Shown: positions 1 to 12,147 of the stretch, one piece after another
Position numbering within the stretch: position 1 is the stretch's first letter
Layout: every line of letters begins with the position of its first letter
Source of the DNA: Coprinopsis marcescibilis
Lineage: Eukaryota > Basidiomycota > Agaricomycetes > Agaricales > Psathyrellaceae
Assembly: GCA_004369085.1 (NCBI GenBank)
Contig: ML210194.1
Coordinates: forward strand, 89,493-153,492
Reading direction: 5' to 3'
DNA length: 64,000 nucleotides
The notes under the pieces: generated by a model
Seen by the model: only the letters and a program-made list of their open reading frames with translations
What the model was told of the DNA's origin: nothing
Databases searched by the model: none
Position numbers and translations under genes: made by a program

Positions 1-1054
1 ATGAGAGATAAGTAATCCGTTCATAGAAGGATGTGTATCACTGACGCTTATATGAACCGGTGCAGTCCCACAGCTTCTCAATCCGGTCCTTTTGCGCTCA
101 TTATCCAGGGCAAGGCCTCCGTCGGATATATTGCATAGCATGGACTCTGAACGGGTTTGTCCAACCAATATGGACCTCCGTTCCCCCAGGTGCTACCCAG
201 GTCGGTTCCGAAGTCAAGGGTTCCACCATACTAACCACGTCCACTATCAATAGAAATTCAACTAGCGGCGTTAAGGTATCATCGAACAACCACTTTAATT
301 TAGGCCAATACAATAACCCTTAGCGTGCATGCGAAAACACCTTTCTGTTCTTCATAGAAGTGGATCTATCTCTGAGCCTGGAAAGTTTACCATCTGTGGT
401 TCGCAGAAGCCCCGCGTCGACTCGAGACAAGCACCATCCTCCATATGTGCGCCTCGCTTAAGGCCCAACACATGACCCATGTCGAGATGTCATCCCTTCG
501 CAAAACCGTGACTACCGCGTGAACACGCACCCACCGAAATTTATTACAAGGAGCAGTAAACCCCAAGCAATGTCATCCAAGCCGATGTTCTCCACATCCC
601 AAAGAGATTTTCAAAGTGATCAATTTCCCATAACCGGGTGTCGCTTTCCCCATGAACTTCGAAACGCTGTCAGAAACTGTCAATTTACGGTGCGCGGGGC
701 TTCTCAGCGCGGAAGTGGCGAGGAAGCGGTCCATGGTGCTGTGTTGCACTCGCGTCGGTCGGTCGGTTGAGATAACGATGGACATCCAGCATGCCCAGTC
801 GGTCCCGGTGGAAAGAGATCCCCGATTCGAATTGAATACAAAGTAAAGCGCGGTTATCATTGGTCATAAGATGTTCCGTGGACAGTCCACTTGGAATTGA
901 CAACAAGGTATAACACCGACAAGGTCCCAATGTCTTAAATAATGGTCTATGGTTCTAGACACAGCATGAAACGCAATTCCCAAACGGTTAGTTTATAGTC
1001 TGGAAGTATCGGTGATTAGTGGCCACGATCACTGCTGTATGAAGGAAGGATTTC
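1..1054. other. Intergenic, no gene seen
   Basis: Only short open frames on both strands with no recognisable protein, splice pattern or repeat. Its left edge is the window boundary, so it may hold the flank of a gene outside. It lies just downstream of the phosphate transporter stop codon. Confidence 0.5.
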
Positions 1055-4000
1055 TTACCCAATGGCTTTCATAAGTACGAATCCGACAGTCGAGACGACC
1101 TGCGAGACGTCAGATGAAAATCATGAGATCAAAGGAAAAGACGTACAGTAGTAGCAATGATACTGGCAGGCACTCCATTCATCAGGAAGTCAACATTAGT
1201 AAGGTAGAGATCACCCAGTTCATCCTCTTGGGTGGCACTGATGACGATGATGCTGGTCGTCAGAAAAGGGAAGGAATCCAAATATCGTACTGGGGCACTC
1301 ACGCTGTTTGATTCGGAAAGCCAGATACGGGCATACCCATACCAGCCGAGCAGATGAGAGCAGTGACAAAGATGAGGAGGTTTGTGGGTTTGCCAGGCAG
1401 ATTGTTTCCGACTTCTTGAGCAATAGGTACAAGGAGAACACTGGCGATCGTGTGACTGATGAACGTGGAAATGAGCTGCACAGGAAAGGAAGCAATCGTG
1501 CTTAAGAAAGCGATAAGCCAAAGCGGGTTGGAAAGGGACACACCAATACAATGGGAGAAAGGATGAGGACAACAGTGTATAGCGAGAAGCCGTGGACGAG
1601 GTCCCTGATAGCATGGTCCATGACTTCAAGCAATCCACTCGACATGACACCTTTCCCAAGTGCAATACCACCCATAGCCAGGAACACAATCGTCCATGCA
1701 AAGTGCTCGAAATCGTCCTGAACAAAAGAGATAATTCAACATCCGAACAATCGTTGGAAGTTTTAGGAAAAGTACCTTTTTTAGCACACCAGTTCCGAAG
1801 AAAGCGACAATAGGTATGATAGCAATGACCCCCATATCCCCAACATATTCCTCGAGCTCGTGTTCGACGCACCACAACGTAATAGTGGTCAGACAGACAA
1901 AAGAGACCCAATACTGTTTGAATGTAAAAGGCTCCTTGGTTGGCCGAATGTGCTTGATTTCGATCTCGCCTTCACCATCTGGCATCCGTGAAGGTTTGTA
2001 GGACACAAGGAGCAAGAGCCAAATCAAGACAATCGATATTGCTGAAACGGGAAGAGCTACTGCGAACCACTTCGCCCAATCCAGGGGTGGCTCCATGGCC
2101 GCCAGGGCGATGAGGTTCTGCGGTGACGAAATCGGGGAGCTCTGGCCTCCGATGTTCGCTGCTAGTGCGATAGCCAGCTACCAAATGCGGGCACAAGGTT
2201 CGCATAGGTGTTAACATCATGGGTCCGAGGTCGTGAAGATGTGAAGATGCGAACACAAGGGAGATCGTCAAAGAAAAAAAGGTTCAAACGGCATGTCAGG
2301 CATCTCTGGCAGACGGGAGAACTCGATTTACGTACAATTAAGCAAGGGCCGAAAGCCGATTTGGGCGGTAAAGTTCGGAGAATAGGCTGGGAAAGATAGT
2401 GGGTCAGGATCTTTGCAGAAGGAGACACGGCTGAGAGCGGAGTATCGGCCAGGGGAACAACATACCCGGATGAGAGTGAAGCACAAGGTAGGCGCAGCAA
2501 CATTACTATTAGACTATCGTAAGCCACATGGTTTTAAACACTGTTTCGTGAATTACATACCTGATCCACATGCTTGCAAAGCAAGAGACACCCATAAAAG
2601 CGAGCAGAACAGTACTGGGTTTAGACCCGGCCAGATTAAGGACTCGGGTGATAAGTATCCGGTCGATGTTGGTCTTGCTGAGTGCAGAAGAGATCGTAAA
2701 TCCTCCAATCAATAACATAATGGTGGGCGAGAACATGATCGAGAAGACATATCTAGACACACGAAGAACAAACGTGAGTCAAAAATCACAGATGGTCAAA
2801 ACACGTCGCGACTCACTTGGTGGCAGCAGGTGTAGCCAAGCGATCCCCTTCCTCGTTTCGAATCACCCTTAACAAAACCAGAAGCAGGGGTACGAAGAGC
2901 GAAGTGACAAACAGCGGGATCGCCTAATGCCACGTCAGCAAGGCATATACTCGACGATAAAACCAGGACTAACCTCTGTCGCCCAGAGAAAAGTGCAGAA
3001 ACATAGAATGGCGAAACAATTATTGGCAGGTTTACCATCCACAATCTGGACGTTGAGCAGTAACGCCAACAGCAGCCCAGCGATGAGCCTGTAGATCTTC
3101 CTCCTGGTGATCTTCAGCCTGCCAACAGGCGACCGAACCTCGATGAGAGGAGCTTCCGGTTCCTTGATGAGCACTGCTCCGTCCATATCTCGGTCACCCT
3201 CGCCTCGCCTTTCACGACCGATCATCTGTCGCCAAACCGTGTCGCGTTCCCATGCAATGTTCTCGCGTTGGTGTAGCTTGAGCTGTTCTTTGGCCATGCT
3301 TCGGTCTCCTCTTGTTACGCATTTGGCGTAGAGGTCCACGAGAGTCATGATGCCCGCATTGAGTTTATCCTTCGAGGTTGCTGTGAAGGGGAAGGAGGGC
3401 TCGACAACTTCATGCAGATATCGATCCTTGAGCTCGGAGTATGTGACCTTGTCGTACCTATGACAATGATTAGTCTGAAATCACTCCGCAGTATTGAATT
3501 TACACACTTCTTGATAATCTTTCGGAAACCGGAATAGTTTATTTCGACGTAGGATTTGAGGTTGGTGAAGGAGATGTAGAGGGTGGTAATCCTTCGCTTG
3601 AAGAGAAGACGGGTATCGTAAGCATAGTCGGACCCTGCTGTCCAGACGGAGTGCTCGCCAGTGAAGCTGTCTCGCAGAGAATTGAAGGTATTTGCCAACT
3701 TGGATATGGGACCCTGAGTTTCGGACCCTTCGATGGAAGAAAGGCTCATCCTTCTTTGACGAGGCGACTCTGTGCGGAATATGTCTAGGAAAAGGCGATA
3801 TAAGCACACGAAAAGTACGAAAGGGGATCAACATACTAAGGGTACTCCTGCGTTGTCGCCCTGCGGAACTAGACTTTCTCTGACGAGTCGAAGCATGTCT
3901 GCTGGGACTCCTGGAAATGCTGTCGTCGTCGTCGTCGTCATCGTCATCCTCGAAATCTTCGTAACGTTCCTGCCCAGACACTCCTAACTCTTCCTGTTGC

Positions 4001-4409
4001 TTGACGGCCTCTTCCAGCTCCTCGAGTTCGTCGAACAGCTCTTTGGACTGGGTTTCATAGAAAAATGTGATCTTCTTGAGCTCCCTATCCAGCAAGGGTA
4101 TGAATGCAGCATCTGTCTGACTGTCTCCCTGTCCAAGCAGGGTCGAGCTTTCTCCGGCCTCAACGTCGCGCAGAGCGATGTGTCCTCCCTGGACCTGCTG
4201 CTTCTCGAGCTGATAAATGTACTTCTTCAAGGCATCGTAGCTATTTGACAATGATCAGTGTAAAATTCCCGAGCGCAACACCGTAAAACGTACGCAATGT
4301 ATTCGTCCCACCAGTCTGCGACCGCATTGAACTTCAACGAAGCACTGTACACCCGTGGATTAGTGAACTTGGTCTACCAGGATGACAACGAATCATACCT
4401 AAACTTCAT
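1055..4409 (-). CDS. SPX-domain low-affinity phosphate transporter (Pho87/Pho90/Pho91-like)
   Basis: Membrane transporter with an N-terminal SPX regulatory domain followed by a Na+/sulfate-symporter (DASS/SLC13) type core of many hydrophobic segments, the architecture of yeast Pho87, Pho90 and Pho91. The first ATG is at 4409, where a very short first exon MKF is spliced to SASLKFNAVADWWDEYIA and then YDALKKYIYQLEK, a typical SPX start. An acidic linker with a run of Asp lies at about 3905-3950, followed by further SPX helices. The core shows GVPASIIAT near the C terminus. A last intron splices to VVSTVGFVLMKAIG and the stop at 1055. SPX domains sense inositol pyrophosphates, so transport is probably phosphate-regulated. 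Plasma-membrane versus vacuolar location cannot be decided here. At least eight introns were inferred from frame changes; not all junctions were fixed. Confidence 0.9.
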
Positions 4410-5238
4410 GACGAATTCCGGCTGTAAACGACTTAAATCTGCCTGTATCCGCCGCCGTCTAAGGGGAACAAGGGGAATAGACTCCACTTTAGACAATAGT
4501 TATGGTTCAGAAGGCATAAAGTACCACGAATTCTGCAGGTCGTGGCAGTCAATCGTAAGCCCGGTTATGACAACGCTCGGGCGTCCATAACAGGAAATCT
4601 TTCCAGCCGCCTCGGCACAAGTAATCGTGACTCAGGCTTCACACGCCAAGACATAGTCTTTCGGTTGCCACCATGCGTAAGTAGAACTTTCCCTACTACT
4701 TGAAGCTAATTGTGAGTACCTACGGAACTGTGAATGTACGAAATCTCTCGTTGATAACATATTTTCGGAACTTTGGCATACTCTTTTAGCTACCCAAGCC
4801 TCTGGTACACGCCAAGTCCCCAATCTATTCAACAACACCTCGGATCTCGAACCCCCAACACCACGATTCTTACGGCTTCTAGGCGGATCCCATTTGGAGG
4901 GAAGCTTTCTAACTTTCCTCGGTTTATCGTCCAATGCAGCTGTAGAGTGTACCGACGTTCGTCGTTATGAGATAATGTGGAGCGGTCGTCCCGATTAGCA
5001 AGCGCATAAACGAATCAATAGATTACCTGAGAGGATGCGAGCTTCGCCAAGGCCTCCTGAGGCTTGGACAATCATTGGACATTCATAGTTTGAATTTTAC
5101 GTTATAAATACACTGGGTTATATAGCTGAGCAGTGAGAGGTGTCTCGCACCCTCCTGACAATACCATGGTACAAACACAAAAATATTACACAACACGGCG
5201 ACAAATCAAGACACACGTGAAAAGGTCGACCATCACCT
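4410..5238. other. Intergenic between phosphate transporter and GH16 gene
   Basis: This is the upstream region of the phosphate transporter and the downstream region of the GH16 gene. A 100-codon open frame on the minus strand at 4632-4934 resembles no family I know and has no supporting splice or promoter signal. I see no RNA gene or repeat here. Confidence 0.4.
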
Positions 5239-6763
5239 TTAGGTATATACTCGTAAAGCAGCAAAGTCAAAGTAGGCGTTCCTGAATGACCCGGGATTGT
5301 TGTTGACGTAGCCTGAAGGTACACTTCTCAGCCCCCGTTCAATCAACCATTTAGACTTAGGCTAACTTACTAACGCAGCTAGATGGGCAGCCAGATTGTC
5401 CGTAGACGCCCCCAGCCCAGTCTCCGCCTAAAAGAGCCACGTCAGTATCAGTAGAAGACCGTACCATGGAATAACGTACAGAGAGTAAGGTTAATAATGA
5501 TGTTATGAGCCTTGAAGTATCGGCCCAAGTCGCATTGGGTGTTGGGAAAAAACGCAGTAGGTGTGCCCTGTCGCAATGCTGTTACCATCTGCGCATTTCA
5601 TGAAGCATGTTTATGCTCACCCATCCGTCAGTGTTCACAGTTTGCCCACCATTCCTGACATTGGAAGGAACGGATCCGCTGTTCCGAGGCCAGAACCATA
5701 CCTTTATGAAGCTATTGGACCGCTCCATCGCAAACCTAGATCCGTTGCCGTGAGTATGGTTTTGAACGCTCATTGAATATACTTACCATCCTCCTCCAAT
5801 GCTATTGAACGAAGGTCCGAAACTGTTGGCGGACGGGAAACGAACCCCACAGCCGGTGTTGCCATTGACGGCCGCGTCGCAGTTGAGTTGACCAGCAGTC
5901 CTACGGATAACGGAGCCGGGCTTAGATTGGAAATAGCCTAGCCGTTGTAACCAAGGGATCCTTACCCAGTTTGAGGACGGCCCGAAGAAGGCATAGTACA
6001 ACCTGTTTAGGCATGAGCCGCAACCTTAATGAGGGCACCGAAGCGTGCTTACCGGCGGATGTGTGGAGCGTAGCCGCGTTCGGCGATTGATTATTAACCC
6101 CCTCGACGATGTCTACCTCTCCCTGCACAACCATCAGCATATCTGACCTTCGAGAGCTATATGGAATTAACACTTACCCCAGCAGGCCAGTTCGAAGTGG
6201 CAGTTTCCCAAATTGCAGGCCAAGTCCTATGTTTTATTCACACCCGGTGAGCATGGGTCCCAATAACAGTAACATATCACCACTTACCCACAGCCCTCCG
6301 GCATGTGGCGCAAATCGAAGCTTCAAAGTATAATCGTTCGGTGTCATTAGATGTACTTGAGCTCCAACCCAGCGACGGACTTACATGGCGACGTGAGTAG
6401 TGTAGAGTTTTTTCGATTTAATTCGAACAGAGCCTCGACCAGGGCCATTCGCGGAAAGGACGGTGGTGTAATCTGTCCGCAGAATGAAGCTGTTGGATGA
6501 AGAAAATGTGAGGTTACGATTCCTCGATGTATTCTGATCGACGTAGGCGCTGATAGAATGAAACTCATTAGCGACCAGGACTAAAATCAAGGGCGAGAAA
6601 GAACCCACACGCGTCCATGGGTAGGGTCAGGTATGGCTTCCCAATCGAATGAGTTGTAAAACCCAGATCCAACAATGTTGTCGGACAAGCTGTACGTGGC
6701 GGCAAGCACAGGAGCGCTAAGCCAGGCCAAGGAGAGAAGAAGAGCAAGCAGAGTGGGCTTCAT
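5239..6763 (-). CDS. Secreted GH16 endo-beta-glucanase (laminarinase type)
   Basis: Glycoside hydrolase family 16, predicted to cut beta-1,3 or mixed-linkage beta-glucan outside the cell or in the wall. The start at 6763 opens a signal peptide (MKPTLLALLLSLAWLSAPVLA) followed by a mature start of type TYSLSDNIVGSGFYN. Conserved parts follow in order: FILRTDYTT, a WPAIWETATSNWPAGG stretch, the catalytic GEVDIVEG (nucleophile and acid/base Glu, bases 6102-6119), NCDAAVNGNTGCGVRF, a KVWFWPR strand, and the C-terminal NPGSFRNAYFDFAALRVYT ending at 5239. The catalytic Glu-x-Asp-x-x-Glu is intact. About eight introns split the gene; one ends directly before the catalytic motif. Length matches Agaricomycete single-domain GH16 proteins. 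Specific substrate is not decided. Confidence 0.9.
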
Positions 6764-6814
6764 CAAGAAATATTGACTTCAGTGAACTGTGCTACCCCAT
6801 CTCATGTTCCAGTT

Positions 6815-6823
6815 CTTATATGC
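6815..6823 (-). promoter_or_regulatory. TATA-like box of the GH16 gene
   Basis: A CATATAAG-like element on the minus strand lies about 55 bases upstream of the GH16 start codon, a usual distance for a fungal TATA box. Confidence 0.4.
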
Positions 6824-8850
6824 TCTTGAATTCCTTCTCGTCCACAATGGGTAGTGCTACCATGTGCCAAAAGGCGAACATCGTGTGGAAGGTCGACAGA
6901 AACAGCCCGAAGACTAACCTCCCGCTTCAACCCTGGAAATACGGTGTGAATTGAGAAAAGGACGATTGTCTAGAGCGTACCGGATGAAAGCTGACGCACC
7001 GGAAAAGCATGCGAGTCGATCGGGAAAATGTGGAGAATCACAACTTGATTTCCTTATCCGTTACATGACCCTAATGAAGAACACTACTGGGTACCAAGGT
7101 AGTGGCTCCAGTACATTCGGCATAGGTCTTGCTTTCTTACAAATGCTAAGAGTACGGAAGGACCAGCTGAAGGTTGTGGATATCGTAACTGAAGCTCGCC
7201 TTGTGACATCGCGACTGCCTGCTGAGCGGAAAGTTCACTTTTCAGCACATACTGACTCATACTTCGTTTGAATACAACCACTCACGCGTGATAAGAAGCC
7301 ACGTCCAAGTGTGGAGAAGAGTCATATGGTTATCGATTGGGACATGTTACTTGACCCTTCTTAGCGTTAACGTTTCACAAACGGCAAAGTACACGTTTGC
7401 GTAGCGACTGGTGACACGCATATCCTGACTTGAAGAAAAAATAACATATCAGGAATCAACAACCACGAGTTCTGTATGATTTACCGAGCTTGAGACTTCT
7501 GTGTCTGTTGACAACAAGGGCATCCCGGAGAAACTGCCCGCGTTTGGTTCCATTCGTACATGGATTATCATGGACCTTACGATACCTGTGGCGAACCGTG
7601 AGGAGATAGGTACGTTAGCAATTGTTCATCAGGATGTTCAATACAACCAAGAGATTGTCAGCGTCGGCCCGATGTCGAGAGACCGCTGCCAGTGGATATG
7701 CATTTTGGCAACGATATTCCGCTTGCGCATTTCATGCAAAATCATCTCAATATGCATTGCAAGAATACAACTGGCACGCCTGAGAAACGCCTGATAATAG
7801 CATGCATTAATTGATCTGTCGATTAGCCATCGATCACAACGACTCTTGTCCCAGAACCACCATCTGCAACATTGTCACCGTGTGCCCTTGCATGTCGTCC
7901 CTCGTCACTGCCCCTCACACTGAACTAGCTCCATACACTTTAACAAACGAAGCAGTCGCAGAGCAGCTCATTTCAAAATGCAAACATCACATCGACGCCC
8001 TGGAGAACGCCGTTTTAGCAGCAGCCTACAGCGAGCTGGATCTACTTCACAGTAGCTCATGCTTGCCAAAGATAACCTGAAACGACAGTAACAGGCATAC
8101 GCCACCTTATTTTCTCCATTTCGCTTAGATTTCGCCTATCGCCTGCATCATTCAGCTCATTCTATCCGGATCCCATCTCCTCGATAACCCGACCGTATAC
8201 GGTTGCGGAAGACGATGTTTGTTTGTCGACGATGGAGGGATGTAGAATCACATAGCCAGCTGTTCTGGAGGGAACTCGATCACACTTCCGAATGACTTCC
8301 AAGGAAAGGACGACCGGGTACTGGTGGCCACCTTGCTATCACCTTCGTTTGCGCAGGGCGGCAAGGGGGCTGGCCCTGGGGGCACCTTTGCGGCTCAGAA
8401 TCAGGGACACTGCTCGAGGTCCTTTCGCCATGTTGGAGGATCCTTCGACATTCTCCGGTGCCTCGTTCCCTTCGCCCTTTCCAGTCCTCATTGGCGGGAA
8501 CTGAAACTCCTTGAATGCGGTTGGTGACTATCAATTCGGCAAGGCAAGGCAAGACTTCCATTCGCTTTTCTTGAAGATCCCAATTGGATGCCCAAATGGT
8601 TGGTCCCGGTCCCCTGGTTGCCTTAGGTGGTGCCGTTCGGAATGTCTCCGTCCGATCGCCCGCCTTTCTCAATGAGCCCCTTCGACGTTGCTTTGGTGCG
8701 CATCAGGATTCAGGAACTTTAGCGCTGGTAGGAGGATCGCATGTTTCAACACATGGCTTAGTTCGACAAAATACCTTTTTAATGGCAATGGATTATTCTC
8801 CTAGAGTCCTATCTAAACGAGAAACGAAGCAGACCAAAATAATATTAAAT
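6824..8850. other. Two-kilobase stretch without a confident gene
   Basis: Several 60-130 codon open frames occur on both strands, some overlapping antisense (for example around 8280-8940), with no family resemblance. The best small candidate is a 62-codon frame on the plus strand from 7891 to 8080 starting MSSLVTAPHTELAPYTLTNE, which reads like the N-terminal part of a real protein but has no continuation that I could find. Confidence 0.35.
7891..8080 (+). CDS. Possible small or truncated hypothetical protein
   Basis: An ATG-initiated frame of about 62 codons with even amino-acid composition and helical character (EQLISKCKHHIDALENAVLA). It is preceded by a C-rich stretch like a fungal leader. 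No family is recognised and no downstream exon was found, so it could be a gene remnant or chance. Confidence 0.2.
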
Positions 8851-8940
8851 GCATCAAGAGGGAATCGAACCCCCGGCGGGTCGAGACAATCGATTGTCTC
8901 GAAATGGCAACGACCCAGGTTACCACTACCCCATTGATGC
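8851..8940 (-). tRNA. tRNA-Gly (anticodon GCC) with a 20-nt intron
   Basis: Read on the minus strand it folds as a complete tRNA. The 7-bp acceptor stem (GCATCAA with TTGATGC) is perfect. There is a D arm (GGGT/ACCT around AGTGGTA), an anticodon stem GGTCG/CGACC, a 4-nt variable loop and a T arm GGGGG/CCCTC with loop TTCGATT. The loop reads TTGCCA, giving anticodon GCC at 8906-8908. A 20-nt intron (8885-8904) sits one base 3' of the anticodon, the normal nuclear tRNA intron position. The body resembles eukaryotic tRNA-Gly. The intron and adjacent stem contain a 22-bp perfect palindrome (8881-8902), discussed in findings. Confidence 0.9.
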
Positions 8941-9265
8941 GCCGCACTCGTTTATCCGCGAGGTCGTGCCTGGTACCAACGAGGACAATTGACAAGTGCG
9001 GGTCGAAACACTCGAAACGAAGTCCTAAATGTTAATAATACACTGCCCTATTGATTCAAGAACGCACTTTTCTTTGGAGAGTGCGGTAGGTCCAGGTCTT
9101 GAGAGTGGGCTGAGACCGTAAAACGCGGTTCGCATAGTTTTTCTGGAAAAACTTGATTGGAGCGCATCCCCGAAGAGACCATATCCAGAGTCCGAGGTTG
9201 GTTGACTACAATTGACTACTACAAGCTTCATATATGACTCGGATACGCCACCACAAAGTTTATAT
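8941..9265. other. Short intergenic stretch upstream of the tRNA
   Basis: Lies between the tRNA 5' end and the stop codon of the F-box gene. I see no further gene or repeat. Confidence 0.4.
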
Positions 9266-10830
9266 CTACTTGAGATGCATAGTGTACCAGATGTGATAAC
9301 CCTCCTGAATGGGCCCATCAAACCATATGAGCCCGTCCTCTCCAACTCGTGGCTGCCACTTCTGTGCCATTACCCTATTACCGTAAAAGCACAGCTTCTG
9401 TAGAGTTATCTCGTCTGAAGCAAATCGATAGCTCCTAATCTTGGAGTTCGCGACAGCATCCTCTCGATCCTGCTGGTCGTATGTTGGTGTGCCCATTAAT
9501 GGCTCATATTCCATCACATGCAATGTCTCGAGGACTTTAATGGAAGGGAAATACTGAGGACGCAATACGGTGTCGACAAGGAGCCTCTACAGAGATGGAA
9601 CCCACGAGTGGTGAGTTTATATCGGCATAATATAGATACTGCCGCCATGACCACCTACTCACCAAATAGTCCTGCCTTTCCGGGGAAATAACCTCTAAAT
9701 CCTCGACAAACGTACCAATTATAAAGTGTTCCAGTTGTGGAAACTTGAGATCTCGAATAGGACCTGCGGTCTCCTTCCCGAACCACCATGTTCCCCAGGT
9801 ACTATGATTGACTTGTAGAGTAAGGTGCTTCACCGTTGCTGCATGAAGTGGTAAAACTTCGACAAAGAATCGCGAAGCCATTTCTGAGAGTAGGTGCGAT
9901 GTTTCTAGAACCTTGGGGTCCCAGTAGCTCTGAAAATGGACTATCGAGAGCCTCTTCAGCACTCCCGAGTACGAAGACAGATATTTGACGAGGGAGGAAC
10001 GTAGATGATCGGTCGATATGTCTTGCAGCCAGATTCCACTGTTCATGAGCGCCTCCCAAATATCGAAACGCTGGGTCTCGGCCATGGAAAGTTGCAGTTC
10101 GACAATCATAAGCGACACGAGAGGCGCTATGGATGCCGCAACCCGCACGATGTTCTCCCAGACCGCCACTTCTTTTATCCCTGCAACTGATAAACTATTC
10201 AAGCCTCTGAATTGCGAAGGGTCCTCAAATAGCAACGGGCCCCATCCAGCATCTGAATACGGGTCCCTAACCAGTATCTCGGTCAGAGACTGCAGTTGGT
10301 GTCGCAAGGATTTGAAGACGATTGGGCGTATACTGTCTGGGATATGACCCCAATCCCACTCAGCGCTAATGCACGTTGTGAGGTGACATCAAGTGAAGCG
10401 GGCTCCCGAAGTCGACAAAACACCTACCAGAACATGACTATGCGGCTCAATGCGCTTATTGCAGGGCCCAGACAAGCGAGTAGTCGCTTTTTGAGTGCTT
10501 CATCGCTCAATTCGATTTGCTTTACAACCAATTCTCTGGTAAGCGTTCGTGCAGGATGGGAATCAGTCGCTGCGAGCAGCTCTAGATCCGTCAACTGCGA
10601 GACTGCGGTCTCCATATCGAGTTCTGATATGCGAATTACAAGCTTTCGAAAGACGTCTGGCTGGAACAGGATCGCAAGTTGATGATTCACAAGACGCAGA
10701 TTCTTGATATTGCTTTCTTCCTTGAAAATGTGTAACTGGTCAGATATTATAGTTACCTAGCCCGCTGCGCACATACCTGCCATCCAATCTGTTGTACAAG
10801 CTCAAGCGCCAGTGATTGAAAATTGGCCAT
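9266..10830 (-). CDS. F-box/leucine-rich-repeat-like protein
   Basis: The predicted start at 10830 gives MANFQSLALELVQQIGWQ. This is spliced at a GTATGT...CTGACCAG intron to LHIFKEESNIKNLRLVNHQ and LAILFQPDVFRKLVI, the pattern of an Agaricomycete F-box (LxxELVxxI ... IKNLRLVN). A second intron (GTAGGT...CATTAG) joins MF to CAEWDWGHIPDSIRP. Leucine-rich segments follow (LQSLTEILVRDPYS, LKRLSIVHFQSYW, VKHLTLQVNH, LKFPQLEHFIIGTF), and a further intron leads to the final exon ending at 9266. The C terminus is rich in Trp, Tyr and Gly, as in this expanded fungal family. Such proteins are thought to be substrate adaptors of SCF ubiquitin ligases; the target is unknown. A related shorter gene lies at 12490-13313. 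Confidence 0.75.
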
Positions 10831-11461
10831 GCCGCCGCTCGGATATCGTCGTGGGAGAGAAGAGGCGAGATTGCAACCAAGGCTTGGTCAACCGATGATG
10901 GGTGCTTTTGGAGCACGAGATTCTTAAACCCGTGTTGTCCGGGCCCCAAAATCTCTGTGAAGTCACAATACAATTATGCCTCAACCAGGATCGAGGATCG
11001 AGAGGGAGAAGGACAGCGTTAATTTGAGACCTGAAGCCTGAGGAATGCTGAGGACTTCCATTGAGCTGACATGGTTCGCTAACATGTCGCTCTCAGTGGT
11101 CCAAGTGAGGGTATAGAGCTCAGAAAGAATCATGATGGGCACAGGCGACTAAGGTGAGATCTCAAAAAATTCGATCGTTGTATTCCGCCATCGACTCGGA
11201 TGTACACTGTACCAGGGCCCGTAACAGCCCACCCGATTAGATTAGATCGAGCTCGTGGCTGTAACGCCAGTCGATGGCATGACCGTGGTGCCACAGTGCC
11301 CTGCGTAGTATAGTACCTCGCAAGCGCTCGGACCGTTCTGAGTCGTCGTCTAGGAAATGCAATGTTCTTGGAGTACTGGTAGGCCTTGTTTTGGTCTGTA
11401 TCAAAGCCCTTTGACAGTGAGCCTAGCAACGGCACTAGCACAATTGTAAGTGGCCAGCGGC
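10831..11461. other. Intergenic, divergent promoter region
   Basis: Contains the upstream sides of the F-box gene (minus) and of the unknown gene at 11569 (plus). A 151-codon minus-strand frame at 11130-11585 overlaps the plus-strand gene start and was judged a shadow. No RNA gene or repeat is evident. Confidence 0.4.
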
Positions 11462-11468
11462 TATATAA
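11462..11468 (+). promoter_or_regulatory. TATA box of the unknown gene at 11569
   Basis: TATATAA stands about 100 bases before the preferred ATG at 11569. It is only 8 bases before an in-frame ATG at 11476, too close to lie upstream of the transcript start. This is why the later ATG is preferred. Confidence 0.45.
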
Positions 11469-11568
11469 TGCGGTTATGTCTTCCCTCAAAAACTCACCAA
11501 AACAACCACCCTTTCTCATACCCATCATTCCCCAAGACTCTCCTCCTGTTTGGCATATCAGATACAGA

Positions 11569-12144
11569 ATGAAAGCTAGAATCAATAAGTACGCTCAAAA
11601 GGACGACCTCTCCCACTGTTTGTATGATGAAATTGCTGAAACCCTTGGTTTATTCTCTGAGGTGGTCCACATAGTTCATGTTGTTCCCGGCTCGCATCCA
11701 TTCGATGACCTGAACTTTGCTCTACAAGACGTTATGCGACAACACGGGATTGCATTGTGGTTTAGCCACCACTGGTCCAGGGTCGACAAATCCCCGGATA
11801 ACCGATGTTGTGTCTTGCGACCAGTTCGTGGCGGCTATGATCTGGTGCATGCCAAAGGCGTCACGGTCTATGAGCTCAAGAAGGGAACTCCCATTGTTTG
11901 GGCTCTTATCCTAACCAACCCTCTCGATGCTGATACGAGTGATATATCTTGGACGGCTGGGCTTGGTAGGCTGAAGGGACAGAACTTGACGGTCGACAGG
12001 CGACGAATCATCGCTCAAGTTGAGATTGATCCCGCAGCATTCGAGAAAGAACTCGAACTCACAATCTTCGGCAGAGTTCTCCACGGGCTTGAAGCTTCCG
12101 CACACTGTAACGGTAACCTCTTGAAGGCTTTCCCCCTCATTTAG
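11569..12144 (+). CDS. Unknown protein, member A of a local paralogous family
   Basis: Single-exon frame of 191 codons starting MKARINKYAQKDDLSHCLYD. The frame is open upstream to an ATG at 11476, but that region is pyrimidine- and adenine-rich leader-like sequence and sits next to the TATA box. I know no domain. It shares an ordered set of short matches with the gene at 13439-14100: QHGIAL followed by a W/F strand, a Trp-x-Leu strand (WALILTNP versus WTLVSTYP), a TVDRRRIIAQ versus TLDHHRIIVQ block, and FGRVLHGLEAS versus FNHVLQALTRS near the C terminus. The two proteins have nearly the same length (191 and 194). No signal peptide or membrane segment is visible. Function unknown. Confidence 0.6.
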   Translation: MKARINKYAQKDDLSHCLYDEIAETLGLFSEVVHIVHVVPGSHPFDDLNFALQDVMRQHGIALWFSHHWSRVDKSPDNRCCVLRPVRGGYDLVHAKGVTVYELKKGTPIVWALILTNPLDADTSDISWTAGLGRLKGQNLTVDRRRIIAQVEIDPAAFEKELELTIFGRVLHGLEASAHCNGNLLKAFPLI

Positions 12145-12147
12145 CAA

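Noticed and set aside
8280..8672. 130-codon minus-strand frame
   Set aside because: Overlaps other open frames of similar length on the plus strand, and no homology is recognised. GC-rich sequence explains the open frames.
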